This document shows, piece by piece, positions 1 to 5,646 of a DNA stretch of 6,385 nt. Made by a program: the position numbers and the translations under genes. How positions within the stretch are numbered: the first letter of the stretch is position 1; the number at the start of each line of letters is the position of its first letter. Below the pieces are notes generated by a model. That model was not told where the DNA came from. It did no database searches and saw nothing but the letters and a program-made list of their open reading frames with translations. Origin of the DNA: Brooklawnia sp049651565 (GTDB taxonomy: Bacteria; Actinomycetota; Actinomycetes; Propionibacteriales; Propionibacteriaceae); contig NZ_JBASCI010000276.1 in NCBI RefSeq assembly GCF_049651565.1, positions 1-6,385 on the forward strand, given 5' to 3'.

Positions 1-424
1 TGATGGTGGTGATCACCTCGTGCGCACCGAACCGGGCGCGCAGCCAGCCCGCCAACGCACCCCAGGCGGCGCCGCCGAGCATGCCGCCCGCCAGCGCCAG
101 CACCAGGTGGACGCCCGCCGGCAGCACCACCGCGAAGCCGATGTACGCCGCGAAGGTGGCGCCGACGATCGCCTGGCCCTGGGCACCAACGTTGAACAGT
201 CCCGCCCCGAAGCCCACCCAGATGCCGAGTCCGGCACAGATCAGAGGTGCCGCCAGGGCGATCGTCTCAGCCATGGCCTGGCCGCTGCCGAACGCGCCAT
301 CGAACAGCGCGGCGTACGCGCGCCCTACGTTGGCGGCGCTGGCCGGGTCGAACAGGACCATCACCACGGCGCCGACGACCAGACCGAGCAGCACCGCCAG
401 CACGGCGCCGACCAGGTCACGCAT
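1..424 (-). CDS. BMP-type ABC transporter permease, N-terminal part (runs off left edge)
   Basis: This is the inner-membrane channel subunit of the nucleoside-type uptake system. It starts at ATG 424-422, and 141 codons are visible before the sequence ends. Residues 4-25 form a first hydrophobic helix, and further hydrophobic stretches lie near 55-73, 85-102 and 106-128. Two motifs place it in the YufP/NupP-like branch of the BPD_transp_2 permeases: FNVGAQGQ at residues 77-84 (family form FN-I/V-G-A-E-G-Q) and FGAHEVITTI at 132-141, where the family continues into M-L-N. Its start overlaps the ATPase stop by 8 bp (ATGCGTGA), so translation is likely coupled and no separate ribosome site is needed. 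Family members are about 330-400 residues long, so more than half is missing. The family call is firm; the exact substrate is inferred. Confidence 0.9.
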   Translation of the reverse strand, partial: MRDLVGAVLAVLLGLVVGAVVMVLFDPASAANVGRAYAALFDGAFGSGQAMAETIALAAPLICAGLGIWVGFGAGLFNVGAQGQAIVGATFAAYIGFAVVLPAGVHLVLALAGGMLGGAAWGALAGWLRARFGAHEVITTI

Positions 425-1745
425 CCGACACCCCGGCCATCAGCAGCCCCAGCCGGGCCCGCGACACCCCGGGGGGCACCACAGCGACGATCCGCCTCCG
501 GTGCAGCACCGCGATGCGGTCGGACAGCCGGGTCAGTTCGTCGAGGTCGGAGCTGACCAGCAGCACCGCCGCTCCGGCGTCCCGGACGGCCGCGATCCGT
601 TGGTGGACGAAGGCCGCCGCGGACACGTCGAGTCCACGGGTCGGCTCGCACGCCAGTAGCACCCCCGAGGGCTGGGAAAGCTCCCGGGCGAGCACCACGC
701 GCTGCTGGTTACCGCCGGACAGCACCGCCACGGGCCGCCGCACATCAGTCTGAATACCGAAGTCAGCTGCCCGTTGCTCGGCGACCCGCCGCATCCGGTC
801 GCGACGCAGCAACCCGAGCCGGGTGAAATCGGCGAGCTGGTTCAGCACCAGGTTCTCGGCCACCGACAACTCCTCGACCAGACCGGCCGCCAACCGGTCC
901 TCAGGCACGTAGGCGAGGTCGTGGACGGCGGCCCGCACCGCGGCCACCAGTTCGGCCTGGCCGTTGCCCTGCACACCGGCAACCCCGAGCACCTCACCGG
1001 CCCGCAGTTCGATGCCCCACACCGTTGCCCGGACCTCGGCACCCGGCCGGCCGGTGCCTAGCTCAGCCGGCGGCACCGCGCGTCCCACCATCAACTCGGC
1101 CAGCCGCTGGTGCGGTGTGGACGGCGGCGCCTCCGCGACCACCCGACCGGCCCGCAGCACCGTGATCCGGTCGGCCACCGCGGTTGCCTCCGCGAGCCGG
1201 TGGGTGATCAGGACAATGCCCCGGCCGTCGGCACGCAGCCGGCGCAGCACGCCCATCAGTTGGTCGATCTCCTGCGGCCGCAGCACCGCGGTCGGTTCGT
1301 CCAGCACAAGCCAGTCGGCGTCGTCGGCCAACGCCTTGACGATCTCGACCCGCTGCCGCACCCCGATCGGCAGCTCGCCCACCACCGCGTCGGGGTCGAG
1401 TTCCAGCCCGTACCGCGTCGACAGCTCAGCGACCAGGTGCCGACCGGCGGTCAGGTCGAGCCACGGCCCGCGGCCGGGTTCGCGGCCGAGGATGATGTTC
1501 TCGGTCACCGTGAACGACTCGATCAGCCGGAAGTGCTGGTGCACCATCCCGACCCGGCCGTCCAACGTGATGGAGCCGGCGTCCGGTCTGGTCAGCCCGG
1601 CCAGGACCCGCACCAACGTGGTCTTGCCGGCCCCGTTCTCGCCCAGCAGGGCGTGGATCTCGCCGCGAAGCACCTCGAAGTCGATCCCGTCGTTGGCGAG
1701 CACATCGCCGTAACGCTTGGTGATCCCCCGCAGCTCCAGCGGCAC
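417..1745 (-). CDS. BMP-type ABC transporter ATPase, two fused nucleotide-binding domains (compact)
   Basis: Cytoplasmic ATPase that powers the importer; 442 residues from GTG 1745-1743. That GTG is the only possible start, because an in-frame stop (the end of the upstream gene) lies 3 bases before it. Domain 1 has Walker A GENGAGKT (35-42), Q-loop VHQHF (68-72), an altered signature LPIGVRQRVEI (125-135), Walker B WLVLDEPTAVL (145-155) with catalytic Glu150, and H-loop His182. Domain 2 has the degenerate, lysine-free P-loop GVQGNGQ (257-263) usual for this family, YVPEDR (279-284), signature LSGGNQQR (342-349) and ACEPTRGLD (365-373). Relatives such as YufO/NupO are around 510 residues. Here the stretches after both P-loops are shortened (25 residues before the Q-loop in domain 1, 11 between GNGQAEL and AYVPEDR in domain 2). 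All core motifs remain, so it is probably functional. Sugar-type ATPases (RbsA/MglA) share this architecture, but the BMP neighbours favour nucleosides. Confidence 0.95.
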   Translation of the reverse strand: MPLELRGITKRYGDVLANDGIDFEVLRGEIHALLGENGAGKTTLVRVLAGLTRPDAGSITLDGRVGMVHQHFRLIESFTVTENIILGREPGRGPWLDLTAGRHLVAELSTRYGLELDPDAVVGELPIGVRQRVEIVKALADDADWLVLDEPTAVLRPQEIDQLMGVLRRLRADGRGIVLITHRLAEATAVADRITVLRAGRVVAEAPPSTPHQRLAELMVGRAVPPAELGTGRPGAEVRATVWGIELRAGEVLGVAGVQGNGQAELVAAVRAAVHDLAYVPEDRLAAGLVEELSVAENLVLNQLADFTRLGLLRRDRMRRVAEQRAADFGIQTDVRRPVAVLSGGNQQRVVLARELSQPSGVLLACEPTRGLDVSAAAFVHQRIAAVRDAGAAVLLVSSDLDELTRLSDRIAVLHRRRIVAVVPPGVSRARLGLLMAGVSDA

Positions 1746-1748
1746 GGC

Positions 1749-2840
1749 TCAGCCGATCGCTGCCGGCGAGACCACCTTGATCGTGCCGTCGATGATGCCC
1801 TTCTCGACCGATCCCAGCTCGGCGGCCAGCTCGGGGGCGAACTCTGCCCCGGCGGGTATCAGCTCGGTGCCCCCGTTGCGCAACTCGGCGGTGAACACGC
1901 CGGCTGCACCGCGTCCTTGTTGCTCGGCCGAGATCAGTTCGAAGACGGCGTTTCCCCGGTTCTTGACGACCGAGCCGAGCATCTGGTCGCAGTACTGGGC
2001 CTGGGTCTGGCATCCGTTGCTGTCCGACCAGATCACCCGCAGGCTCGAGGCCTGGGCCCACTCCAACGCACCGACCCCGGACTGGCCGGCCACGGCCAGC
2101 ACCACGTCGGCGCCGGCGTCGGTCAGGCTGACCGCGGCGGTCCGGCCGGCCTGCGGATCGTTCCAGGGGCTGTTGGGTGACTGGACGAAGGTGCCCTGCT
2201 GGGTGTCCAGGTTCCAGCCGACGACCTCGATCTCGCGGCCTTTCTGCTCGCTGTAATACGCCACGCCCTGCACGAAGCCGTCCATGTAGATGGTCGCCGA
2301 CGGGACGGCCAGGCCGCCGAAGACACCGACCGTGCCCAGCGTCGACTGGGACGCCGCCAGGTAGCCGGCCAGGAACGCGGATTCGTGGGTGTCGAACTGC
2401 ACGGGTCGCAGGTTGGCGGGCACCGAGGTGGGGGTGGCGTCCATCAGCGCGAACCGTATCGTCGGGTTGGCCCGGGCGGCGGCCGCCATAGCGTCGGTGA
2501 GTGCCTCACCTCTCCCGATCACCACCTGGCAGCCCTGGTCGACCAGACCCTGCACCACGCCCGCCTGCTCGCCGTCCGCGGCCACGGCGGGGATGGTGGC
2601 GACCCCGGCCAGTTCCTGCTCAGCCCGGGCGAGCCCGTCGAGGGCCTGGGCGTTCGGGCTGCCCGGCGTCGGTTCGGCGTCGTCGGTGACCAGGCATGCG
2701 GTCATCGTCTCCACCGGCGGGGTCGGGCTCGGTTCGGGGCTGAGGGTGGTGGTCGGCTGCGGAGGCTCGGCGCATCCAGCCAGGACGAGCGCCAGCATCG
2801 CGCCGACGATGGCGGTCAGGAGCTTGTTCACCCGAGGCAC
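1749..2840 (-). CDS. BMP-family substrate-binding lipoprotein, divergent second copy
   Basis: Extracytoplasmic lipid-anchored binding protein, second of the tandem pair. I place the start at GTG 2840-2838 (363 residues), because GGGGG at 2850-2846 sits 5 bases upstream and the signal peptide then has normal length. GTG 2831 is the main alternative. Residues 1-22 form a signal peptide ending in lipobox LAGC, with Cys23 lipidated, followed by a Pro/Thr/Ser-rich linker (24-43). The body aligns with the upstream copy: AFLAGYLAASQS (155-166), AGRTAAVSL (231-239), AVAGQSGVGAL (249-259) and WSDSNGC (271-277). The family's N-terminal S-F-N segment is absent; at that place stands DDAEPTPGSPNAQ (53-65). 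Ligand preference has therefore probably changed, or binding is weaker. Four body cysteines (49, 104, 277, 284) match those of the other copy. The ATPase gene follows after 3 bp. The family is clear; the ligand is unknown. Confidence 0.88.
   Translation of the reverse strand: MPRVNKLLTAIVGAMLALVLAGCAEPPQPTTTLSPEPSPTPPVETMTACLVTDDAEPTPGSPNAQALDGLARAEQELAGVATIPAVAADGEQAGVVQGLVDQGCQVVIGRGEALTDAMAAAARANPTIRFALMDATPTSVPANLRPVQFDTHESAFLAGYLAASQSTLGTVGVFGGLAVPSATIYMDGFVQGVAYYSEQKGREIEVVGWNLDTQQGTFVQSPNSPWNDPQAGRTAAVSLTDAGADVVLAVAGQSGVGALEWAQASSLRVIWSDSNGCQTQAQYCDQMLGSVVKNRGNAVFELISAEQQGRGAAGVFTAELRNGGTELIPAGAEFAPELAAELGSVEKGIIDGTIKVVSPAAIG
2343..2375. repeat. 33-bp identical direct repeat, copy 1 (within second BMP gene)
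   Basis: This stretch is identical base for base to 3466-3498. On the minus strand it encodes FLAGYLAASQS, the helix after the first hinge region of both BMP paralogs. The surrounding sequences are diverged, so the identity at synonymous sites stands out. Confidence 0.85.
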
Positions 2841-2868
2841 TCTAACCCCCGCTGCTGACACCCAGCGG

Positions 2869-3969
2869 TCAACCTGCCGCCGGCAGTGGGATCGCCCCAT
2901 CGACCAGGCCCTGCCGGATCTCCTCCAGCTCGCTCCTGGTGGCCTGGCTGACCTGGTCCTCGAACTGGTGGAACGGGCTTATCCCGACGCCCTGGTTGGC
3001 CAGCGTGCCATGGTAGGCGGTGTTGTCGAAGTTGCCCTCGGCGGCCTCGGCGATCGCGGCGAAGACCGCCACGTCCATGCCCTTGTAGACCGAGGTCAGG
3101 ATGACCGGGCAGAACGAAGGGTTGGACACGCAGCCATCGGTGTCGACCCAGATCGCCGCGATCTGGCCGCTGGACGCCTCAGCCACCTGCAGCGCGCCGG
3201 TTCCGGCCATCCCGGCCACCGGGAAGATGACGTCGGCACCCTGGGCTGCGAGGTTCTCGGCGGTGGTCCGGCCGGCCGCCACGTCCTGGAACGGCGACTG
3301 GGACTGGATGAACTGGCCGTCCTGGGTTGCCAGATCCCAACCGAGCACCTGCACCTGGGCGCCTTTCGCCTGGTTGTAGTGGTCGACCCCGGCGGCGTAG
3401 CCGTTGAGGAAGAGCACCACGTCGGCGTTCCTGACCGCGCCGAAGGTGGCCACCGAGCCGGTCTGCGACTGGGACGCCGCCAGGTAGCCGGCCAGGAAGG
3501 CCGCGCCGGTGGGGTCGAAGAGCAGCGGCTTCAGGTTCGGCTGCGGGTTGGTCGGCATCGCGTCCACCAGCAGGAAGTCGACCTCCGGGTTGGCGATCGC
3601 GGCGGCCTCGGCGGCGTCGGCGTGCTTGAACCCGATCGCCGTCACCAGGTCGCAGTCGGTGTCCACCAGCGCCTGGATGGAGGCGGCGTAGTCGGCCTCG
3701 CCGGGCGCCTGGATCTCGCCGGTCTCGATACCGAGTTCGGCTTCGGCCCGCAGCAGCCCCTGGTGGCTGGTCTGGTTGAACGACCCGTCGGAGAACCCGC
3801 TGGCGTCGGCGACCATGCAGGCCTTGAAGTCGCCCGCCGGCTGGGATGCAGCGCTGGTCGCGCTGGTAGGAGAGGTCGACGCTGGTCCGCCGGTTCCCGG
3901 GCTGGTCGCGCATCCGGCCAGCACCAGCGCCAGCGCCCCTGCCGCGGCCACCGCTCGAATAGCCCGCAT
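2869..3969 (-). CDS. BMP-family substrate-binding lipoprotein, canonical first copy
   Basis: Binding protein that captures the substrate (nucleosides in characterised relatives such as PnrA and NupN) outside the membrane and delivers it to the permease. It has 366 residues from ATG 3969, set by GGAGG five bases upstream and by a signal peptide that starts there. Residues 1-19 are a lipoprotein signal with lipobox LAGC and lipidated Cys20, followed by a Ser/Thr/Pro/Gly linker (21-46). Family marks are ADASGFSDGSFNQ (54-66), AAFLAGYLAASQS (156-168), FPVAGMAGTGAL (249-260) and WVDTDGC (274-280). Four body cysteines (51, 106, 280, 287) could form two disulfides. It is the first gene of the operon, and 28 bp separate its stop from the start of the second copy. 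Promoter and ribosome site lie in the divergent region shared with trpB. Confidence in the family is high; the nucleoside substrate is inferred. Confidence 0.94.
   Translation of the reverse strand: MRAIRAVAAAGALALVLAGCATSPGTGGPASTSPTSATSAASQPAGDFKACMVADASGFSDGSFNQTSHQGLLRAEAELGIETGEIQAPGEADYAASIQALVDTDCDLVTAIGFKHADAAEAAAIANPEVDFLLVDAMPTNPQPNLKPLLFDPTGAAFLAGYLAASQSQTGSVATFGAVRNADVVLFLNGYAAGVDHYNQAKGAQVQVLGWDLATQDGQFIQSQSPFQDVAAGRTTAENLAAQGADVIFPVAGMAGTGALQVAEASSGQIAAIWVDTDGCVSNPSFCPVILTSVYKGMDVAVFAAIAEAAEGNFDNTAYHGTLANQGVGISPFHQFEDQVSQATRSELEEIRQGLVDGAIPLPAAG
3466..3498. repeat. 33-bp identical direct repeat, copy 2 (within first BMP gene)
   Basis: Partner of 2343-2375; the same 11 codons (FLAGYLAASQS) are used without a single synonymous change. 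The match ends at both sides (T versus G before it, C versus G after it on the plus strand). Confidence 0.85.
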
Positions 3970-3974
3970 CTGAA

Positions 3975-3979
3975 CCTCC
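3975..3979 (-). promoter_or_regulatory. Shine-Dalgarno site of first BMP gene
   Basis: On the minus strand GGAGG is followed by TTCAG and then ATG (3969). It is the strongest ribosome site in the operon and settles the start of the first binding protein. Confidence 0.85.
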
Positions 3980-3981
3980 GT

Positions 3982-4001
3982 GTAAGTTACAGCGACCTAT
4001 A
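3982..4001 (-). promoter_or_regulatory. Possible promoter/operator of the uptake operon
   Basis: On the minus strand TATAGG (4001-3996) lies about 27 bases before the first BMP start and could be a -10 box. No good TTGACA-like -35 is seen at 16-18 bases upstream. Just downstream, GTAACTTAC (3990-3982) is a short inverted repeat with 4-bp arms around one base, placed where a repressor could act on the transcript start. Both calls rest only on position and resemblance. Confidence 0.3.
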
Positions 4002-4039
4002 CAGACCGGACCCTAGCCGAAACCATCAGTCGAACGCGA

Positions 4040-4051
4040 CTGCTTGAGCAG
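4040..4051. promoter_or_regulatory. Small inverted repeat in divergent intergenic region (possible operator)
   Basis: CTGCTTGAGCAG has 5-bp arms (CTGCT/AGCAG) around TG. It lies 13 bases upstream of the trpB -10 box and overlaps TTGAGC, a weak -35-like hexamer. It could bind a dimeric regulator of trpB or of both divergent units. A chance occurrence is quite possible at this length. Confidence 0.25.
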
Positions 4052-4063
4052 TTCGGTAGCCGA

Positions 4064-4076
4064 TAGCGTTTCGCCC
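4064..4076 (+). promoter_or_regulatory. Predicted -10 box for a leaderless trpB transcript
   Basis: TAGCGT (4064-4069) fits the actinobacterial TANNNT -10 pattern. Exactly seven bases separate it from ATG 4077, so transcription would be expected to start at or next to the A of the start codon. No Shine-Dalgarno-like sequence precedes the ATG, which agrees with a leaderless mRNA. The only -35-like hexamer (TTGAGC, 4044-4049) has a 14-base spacer, shorter than usual. Confidence 0.5.
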
Positions 4077-5390
4077 ATGACTGATCAGCCCACCAAGATC
4101 CTGTTGTCCGAGGACCAGATACCGACCCACTGGTACAACATCGCGGCGGATCTGCCCAGCCCCGTCCCCCCGCACCTGCACCCGGGGACGAAGGAACCGG
4201 TCAAGCCGGAAGATCTGGCGCCGATCTTTCCGCCCGGGCTGGTCGAGCAGGAACTGAGCACCGAGCGCTGGATCGAGATCCCCGAGCAGGTGCGGGCGAT
4301 CTACCGGCTGTGGCGCCCGGCCCCGCTGTACCGGGCGTACCGGCTGGAGGCCGCACTCGGCACCAGGGCCAGGGTCTACTACAAGTACGAGGGCGCCTCG
4401 CCGATCGGCTCCCACAAGGCGAACTCCTCGGTACCGCAGGCCTTCTACAACCAGCAGGCCGGGATCACCCGACTCACCACCGAGACCGGCGCCGGCCAAT
4501 GGGGTGCCGCGCTGGCGTTCGCGTGCAGCGTCTTCGGACTGGACTGTGACGTCTGGCAGGTGCGCAACAGCTACCAGACCAAGCCGTACCGGCGGATGCA
4601 GATGGAGACCTATGGCGCCCGGGTGACCCCCTCGCCGTCGGAGCGCACCGAGGCTGGACGGGCGATCAGGGAGCGCTTCCCCGACACCTCCGGCTCACTG
4701 GGGATGGCGATCAGTGAGGCCGTCGAAGCGGCCGTCGGCGACCCGCAGGCCAACTATTCGCTGGGCAGCGTGCTGAACCATGTGGCGCTGCACCAGACGG
4801 TGATCGGCCAGGAGGCGCTGCTGCAGCTGGCCGCGGTCGGTGAGCGGCTGCCCGACCAGGTGTTCGCCTGCGCGGGCGGCGGCTCGAACCTGGCGGGGCT
4901 GAGCTTCCCGTTCCTGCGCGAGAACCTCGCCAACGACGCCGCGGTGCGGGTGGTCGCCTGCGAACCGGCGGCCTGCCCGTCGCTGACCAAAGGCGAGTAC
5001 CGCTACGACTTCGGCGACACCGCGAACCTGACGCCGCTGCTGAAGATGTACACCTTGGGCGCCGACTTCGTGCCCGACCCGGTACACGCCGGGGGGCTGC
5101 GCTTCCACGGGATGGCGCCGCTGGTCAGCGCCGCCTACGACCAGCATCTGCTGGACGCGGTGGCGATCAAGCAGCGCGAGGCGTTCGCCGCCGGTGTGCT
5201 GTTCTCCCGATGCGAGGGCATCATCCCGGCGTCGGAGTCGAACCACGCCATCGCCGGGGCGATCGCCCACCTGCAGGCCGCCGACGACGACGCCGCCGAC
5301 CAGGTGGTGCTGATCGGCGTGTCCGGCAGCGGCCAGCTCGATCTGCCGGCCTACGCCGACTACCTGTCCGACGAGATGCTGGACGCCTGA
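4077..5390 (+). CDS. trpB: TrpB2-type tryptophan synthase beta chain (PLP enzyme)
   Basis: Cytosolic PLP enzyme expected to join indole and L-serine into L-tryptophan. It has 437 residues from ATG 4077. The longer form from TTG 4044 would add 11 poorly supported residues and would run through the promoter. The long N-terminal part (SEDQIPTHWYNI 11-22, RPAPLYRAYRLE 80-91) is typical of the TrpB2 or TrpB-related group rather than the TrpA-partnered TrpB1. Catalytic features are the Schiff-base lysine Lys114 in GSHKANSS, the substrate loop ETGAGQWG (136-143) with Glu136, the phosphate cup GGGSN (268-271 region), CEGIIPASESNHA (379-391), and Ser416 in SGSGQLD near the PLP ring nitrogen; many relatives have SGHG there. 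No trpA, trpC or other trp gene is adjacent. A role in indole salvage, or a side activity such as serine deamination suggested for TrpB2, is therefore possible. It ends at a strong terminator. Confidence 0.95.
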   Translation: MTDQPTKILLSEDQIPTHWYNIAADLPSPVPPHLHPGTKEPVKPEDLAPIFPPGLVEQELSTERWIEIPEQVRAIYRLWRPAPLYRAYRLEAALGTRARVYYKYEGASPIGSHKANSSVPQAFYNQQAGITRLTTETGAGQWGAALAFACSVFGLDCDVWQVRNSYQTKPYRRMQMETYGARVTPSPSERTEAGRAIRERFPDTSGSLGMAISEAVEAAVGDPQANYSLGSVLNHVALHQTVIGQEALLQLAAVGERLPDQVFACAGGGSNLAGLSFPFLRENLANDAAVRVVACEPAACPSLTKGEYRYDFGDTANLTPLLKMYTLGADFVPDPVHAGGLRFHGMAPLVSAAYDQHLLDAVAIKQREAFAAGVLFSRCEGIIPASESNHAIAGAIAHLQAADDDAADQVVLIGVSGSGQLDLPAYADYLSDEMLDA

Positions 5391-5404
5391 GCCCAGACCC
5401 ACAC

Positions 5405-5441
5405 GAAGGCCCGGATCCCCTCGGCAAGGATCCGGGCCTTC
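5405..5441. terminator. Intrinsic terminator, probably shared by converging genes
   Basis: Arms GAAGGCCCGGATCC (5405-5418) and GGATCCGGGCCTTC (5428-5441) pair perfectly over 14 bp around a 9-base loop. It begins 14 bases after the trpB stop. On the minus strand it begins 4 bases after the TAA of the small membrane gene. The plus side is followed by ATCATTATT, only moderately T-rich, which is common in high-GC genomes. Confidence 0.9.
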
Positions 5442-5445
5442 ATCA

Positions 5446-5646
5446 TTATTGCGGCTCTTCTCGGCGGGTCAACTCGACCGCCACGACGAGGCTGAGCGCC
5501 AGGCCGAGGAGCCACGAATACCAAGTTGGCGCGAGTTTCAAGATCACCGATACCGCCACCATCATTGACATGATCGCAGCAATAATCAAGGTCACCTTGA
5601 CAGCTCGGCGCGATCCAGGCGTTTTGTTACCGAACACTAGTTGCAT
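5446..5646 (-). CDS. Small two-helix membrane protein (possible immunity/accessory protein)
   Basis: I do not recognise a named family. From ATG 5646-5644 it has 66 residues, overlapping the end of the upstream gene by 10 bp. GTG 5637, which overlaps the upstream TAG by one base, is an alternative start. Residues 18-37 (VTLIIAAIMSMMVAVSVILK) and about 42-58 (WYSWLLGLALSLVVAVE) are two membrane helices joined by a short Pro-containing turn. Positive residues before helix 1 (K8, R14, R15, K18) and the RREE tail suggest that both ends face the cytoplasm. Its overlap with a secreted cysteine-rich peptide gene indicates co-translation. Small multi-helix membrane proteins beside bacteriocin genes often give self-protection, so immunity is a reasonable inference but not shown. 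A bidirectional terminator follows at once. Confidence 0.7.
   Translation of the reverse strand: MQLVFGNKTPGSRRAVKVTLIIAAIMSMMVAVSVILKLAPTWYSWLLGLALSLVVAVELTRREEPQ

Noticed and set aside
1110..2180. Plus-strand open frame of 356 codons opposite the ATPase and second BMP gene
   Set aside because: It is antisense to conserved coding sequence, crosses the boundary of two real genes, and shows no motif.
2841..2900. Upstream ATG (2900) or GTG (2861) starts for the second BMP gene
   Set aside because: They would place a charged stretch before the lipoprotein signal peptide, and the ATG lies within the preceding gene. GTG 2840 has GGGGG at the right distance.
2389..4047. Plus-strand open frame of 552 codons opposite the BMP genes
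   Set aside because: It is the antisense shadow of two clear lipoprotein genes with strong GC third-position bias; its composition is Gly/Arg/Val-rich with no recognisable domain.
4044..4076. TTG start giving trpB an 11-residue N-terminal extension
   Set aside because: The added residues lie over the -10 box and the small inverted repeat, TTG is a rare start, no ribosome site precedes it, and ATG 4077 begins a normal TrpB2 N-terminus.
5597..5602. Perfect TTGACA on the plus strand
   Set aside because: There is no -10 box at 16-18 bases, and it lies antisense inside the small membrane gene with no plus-strand gene downstream.
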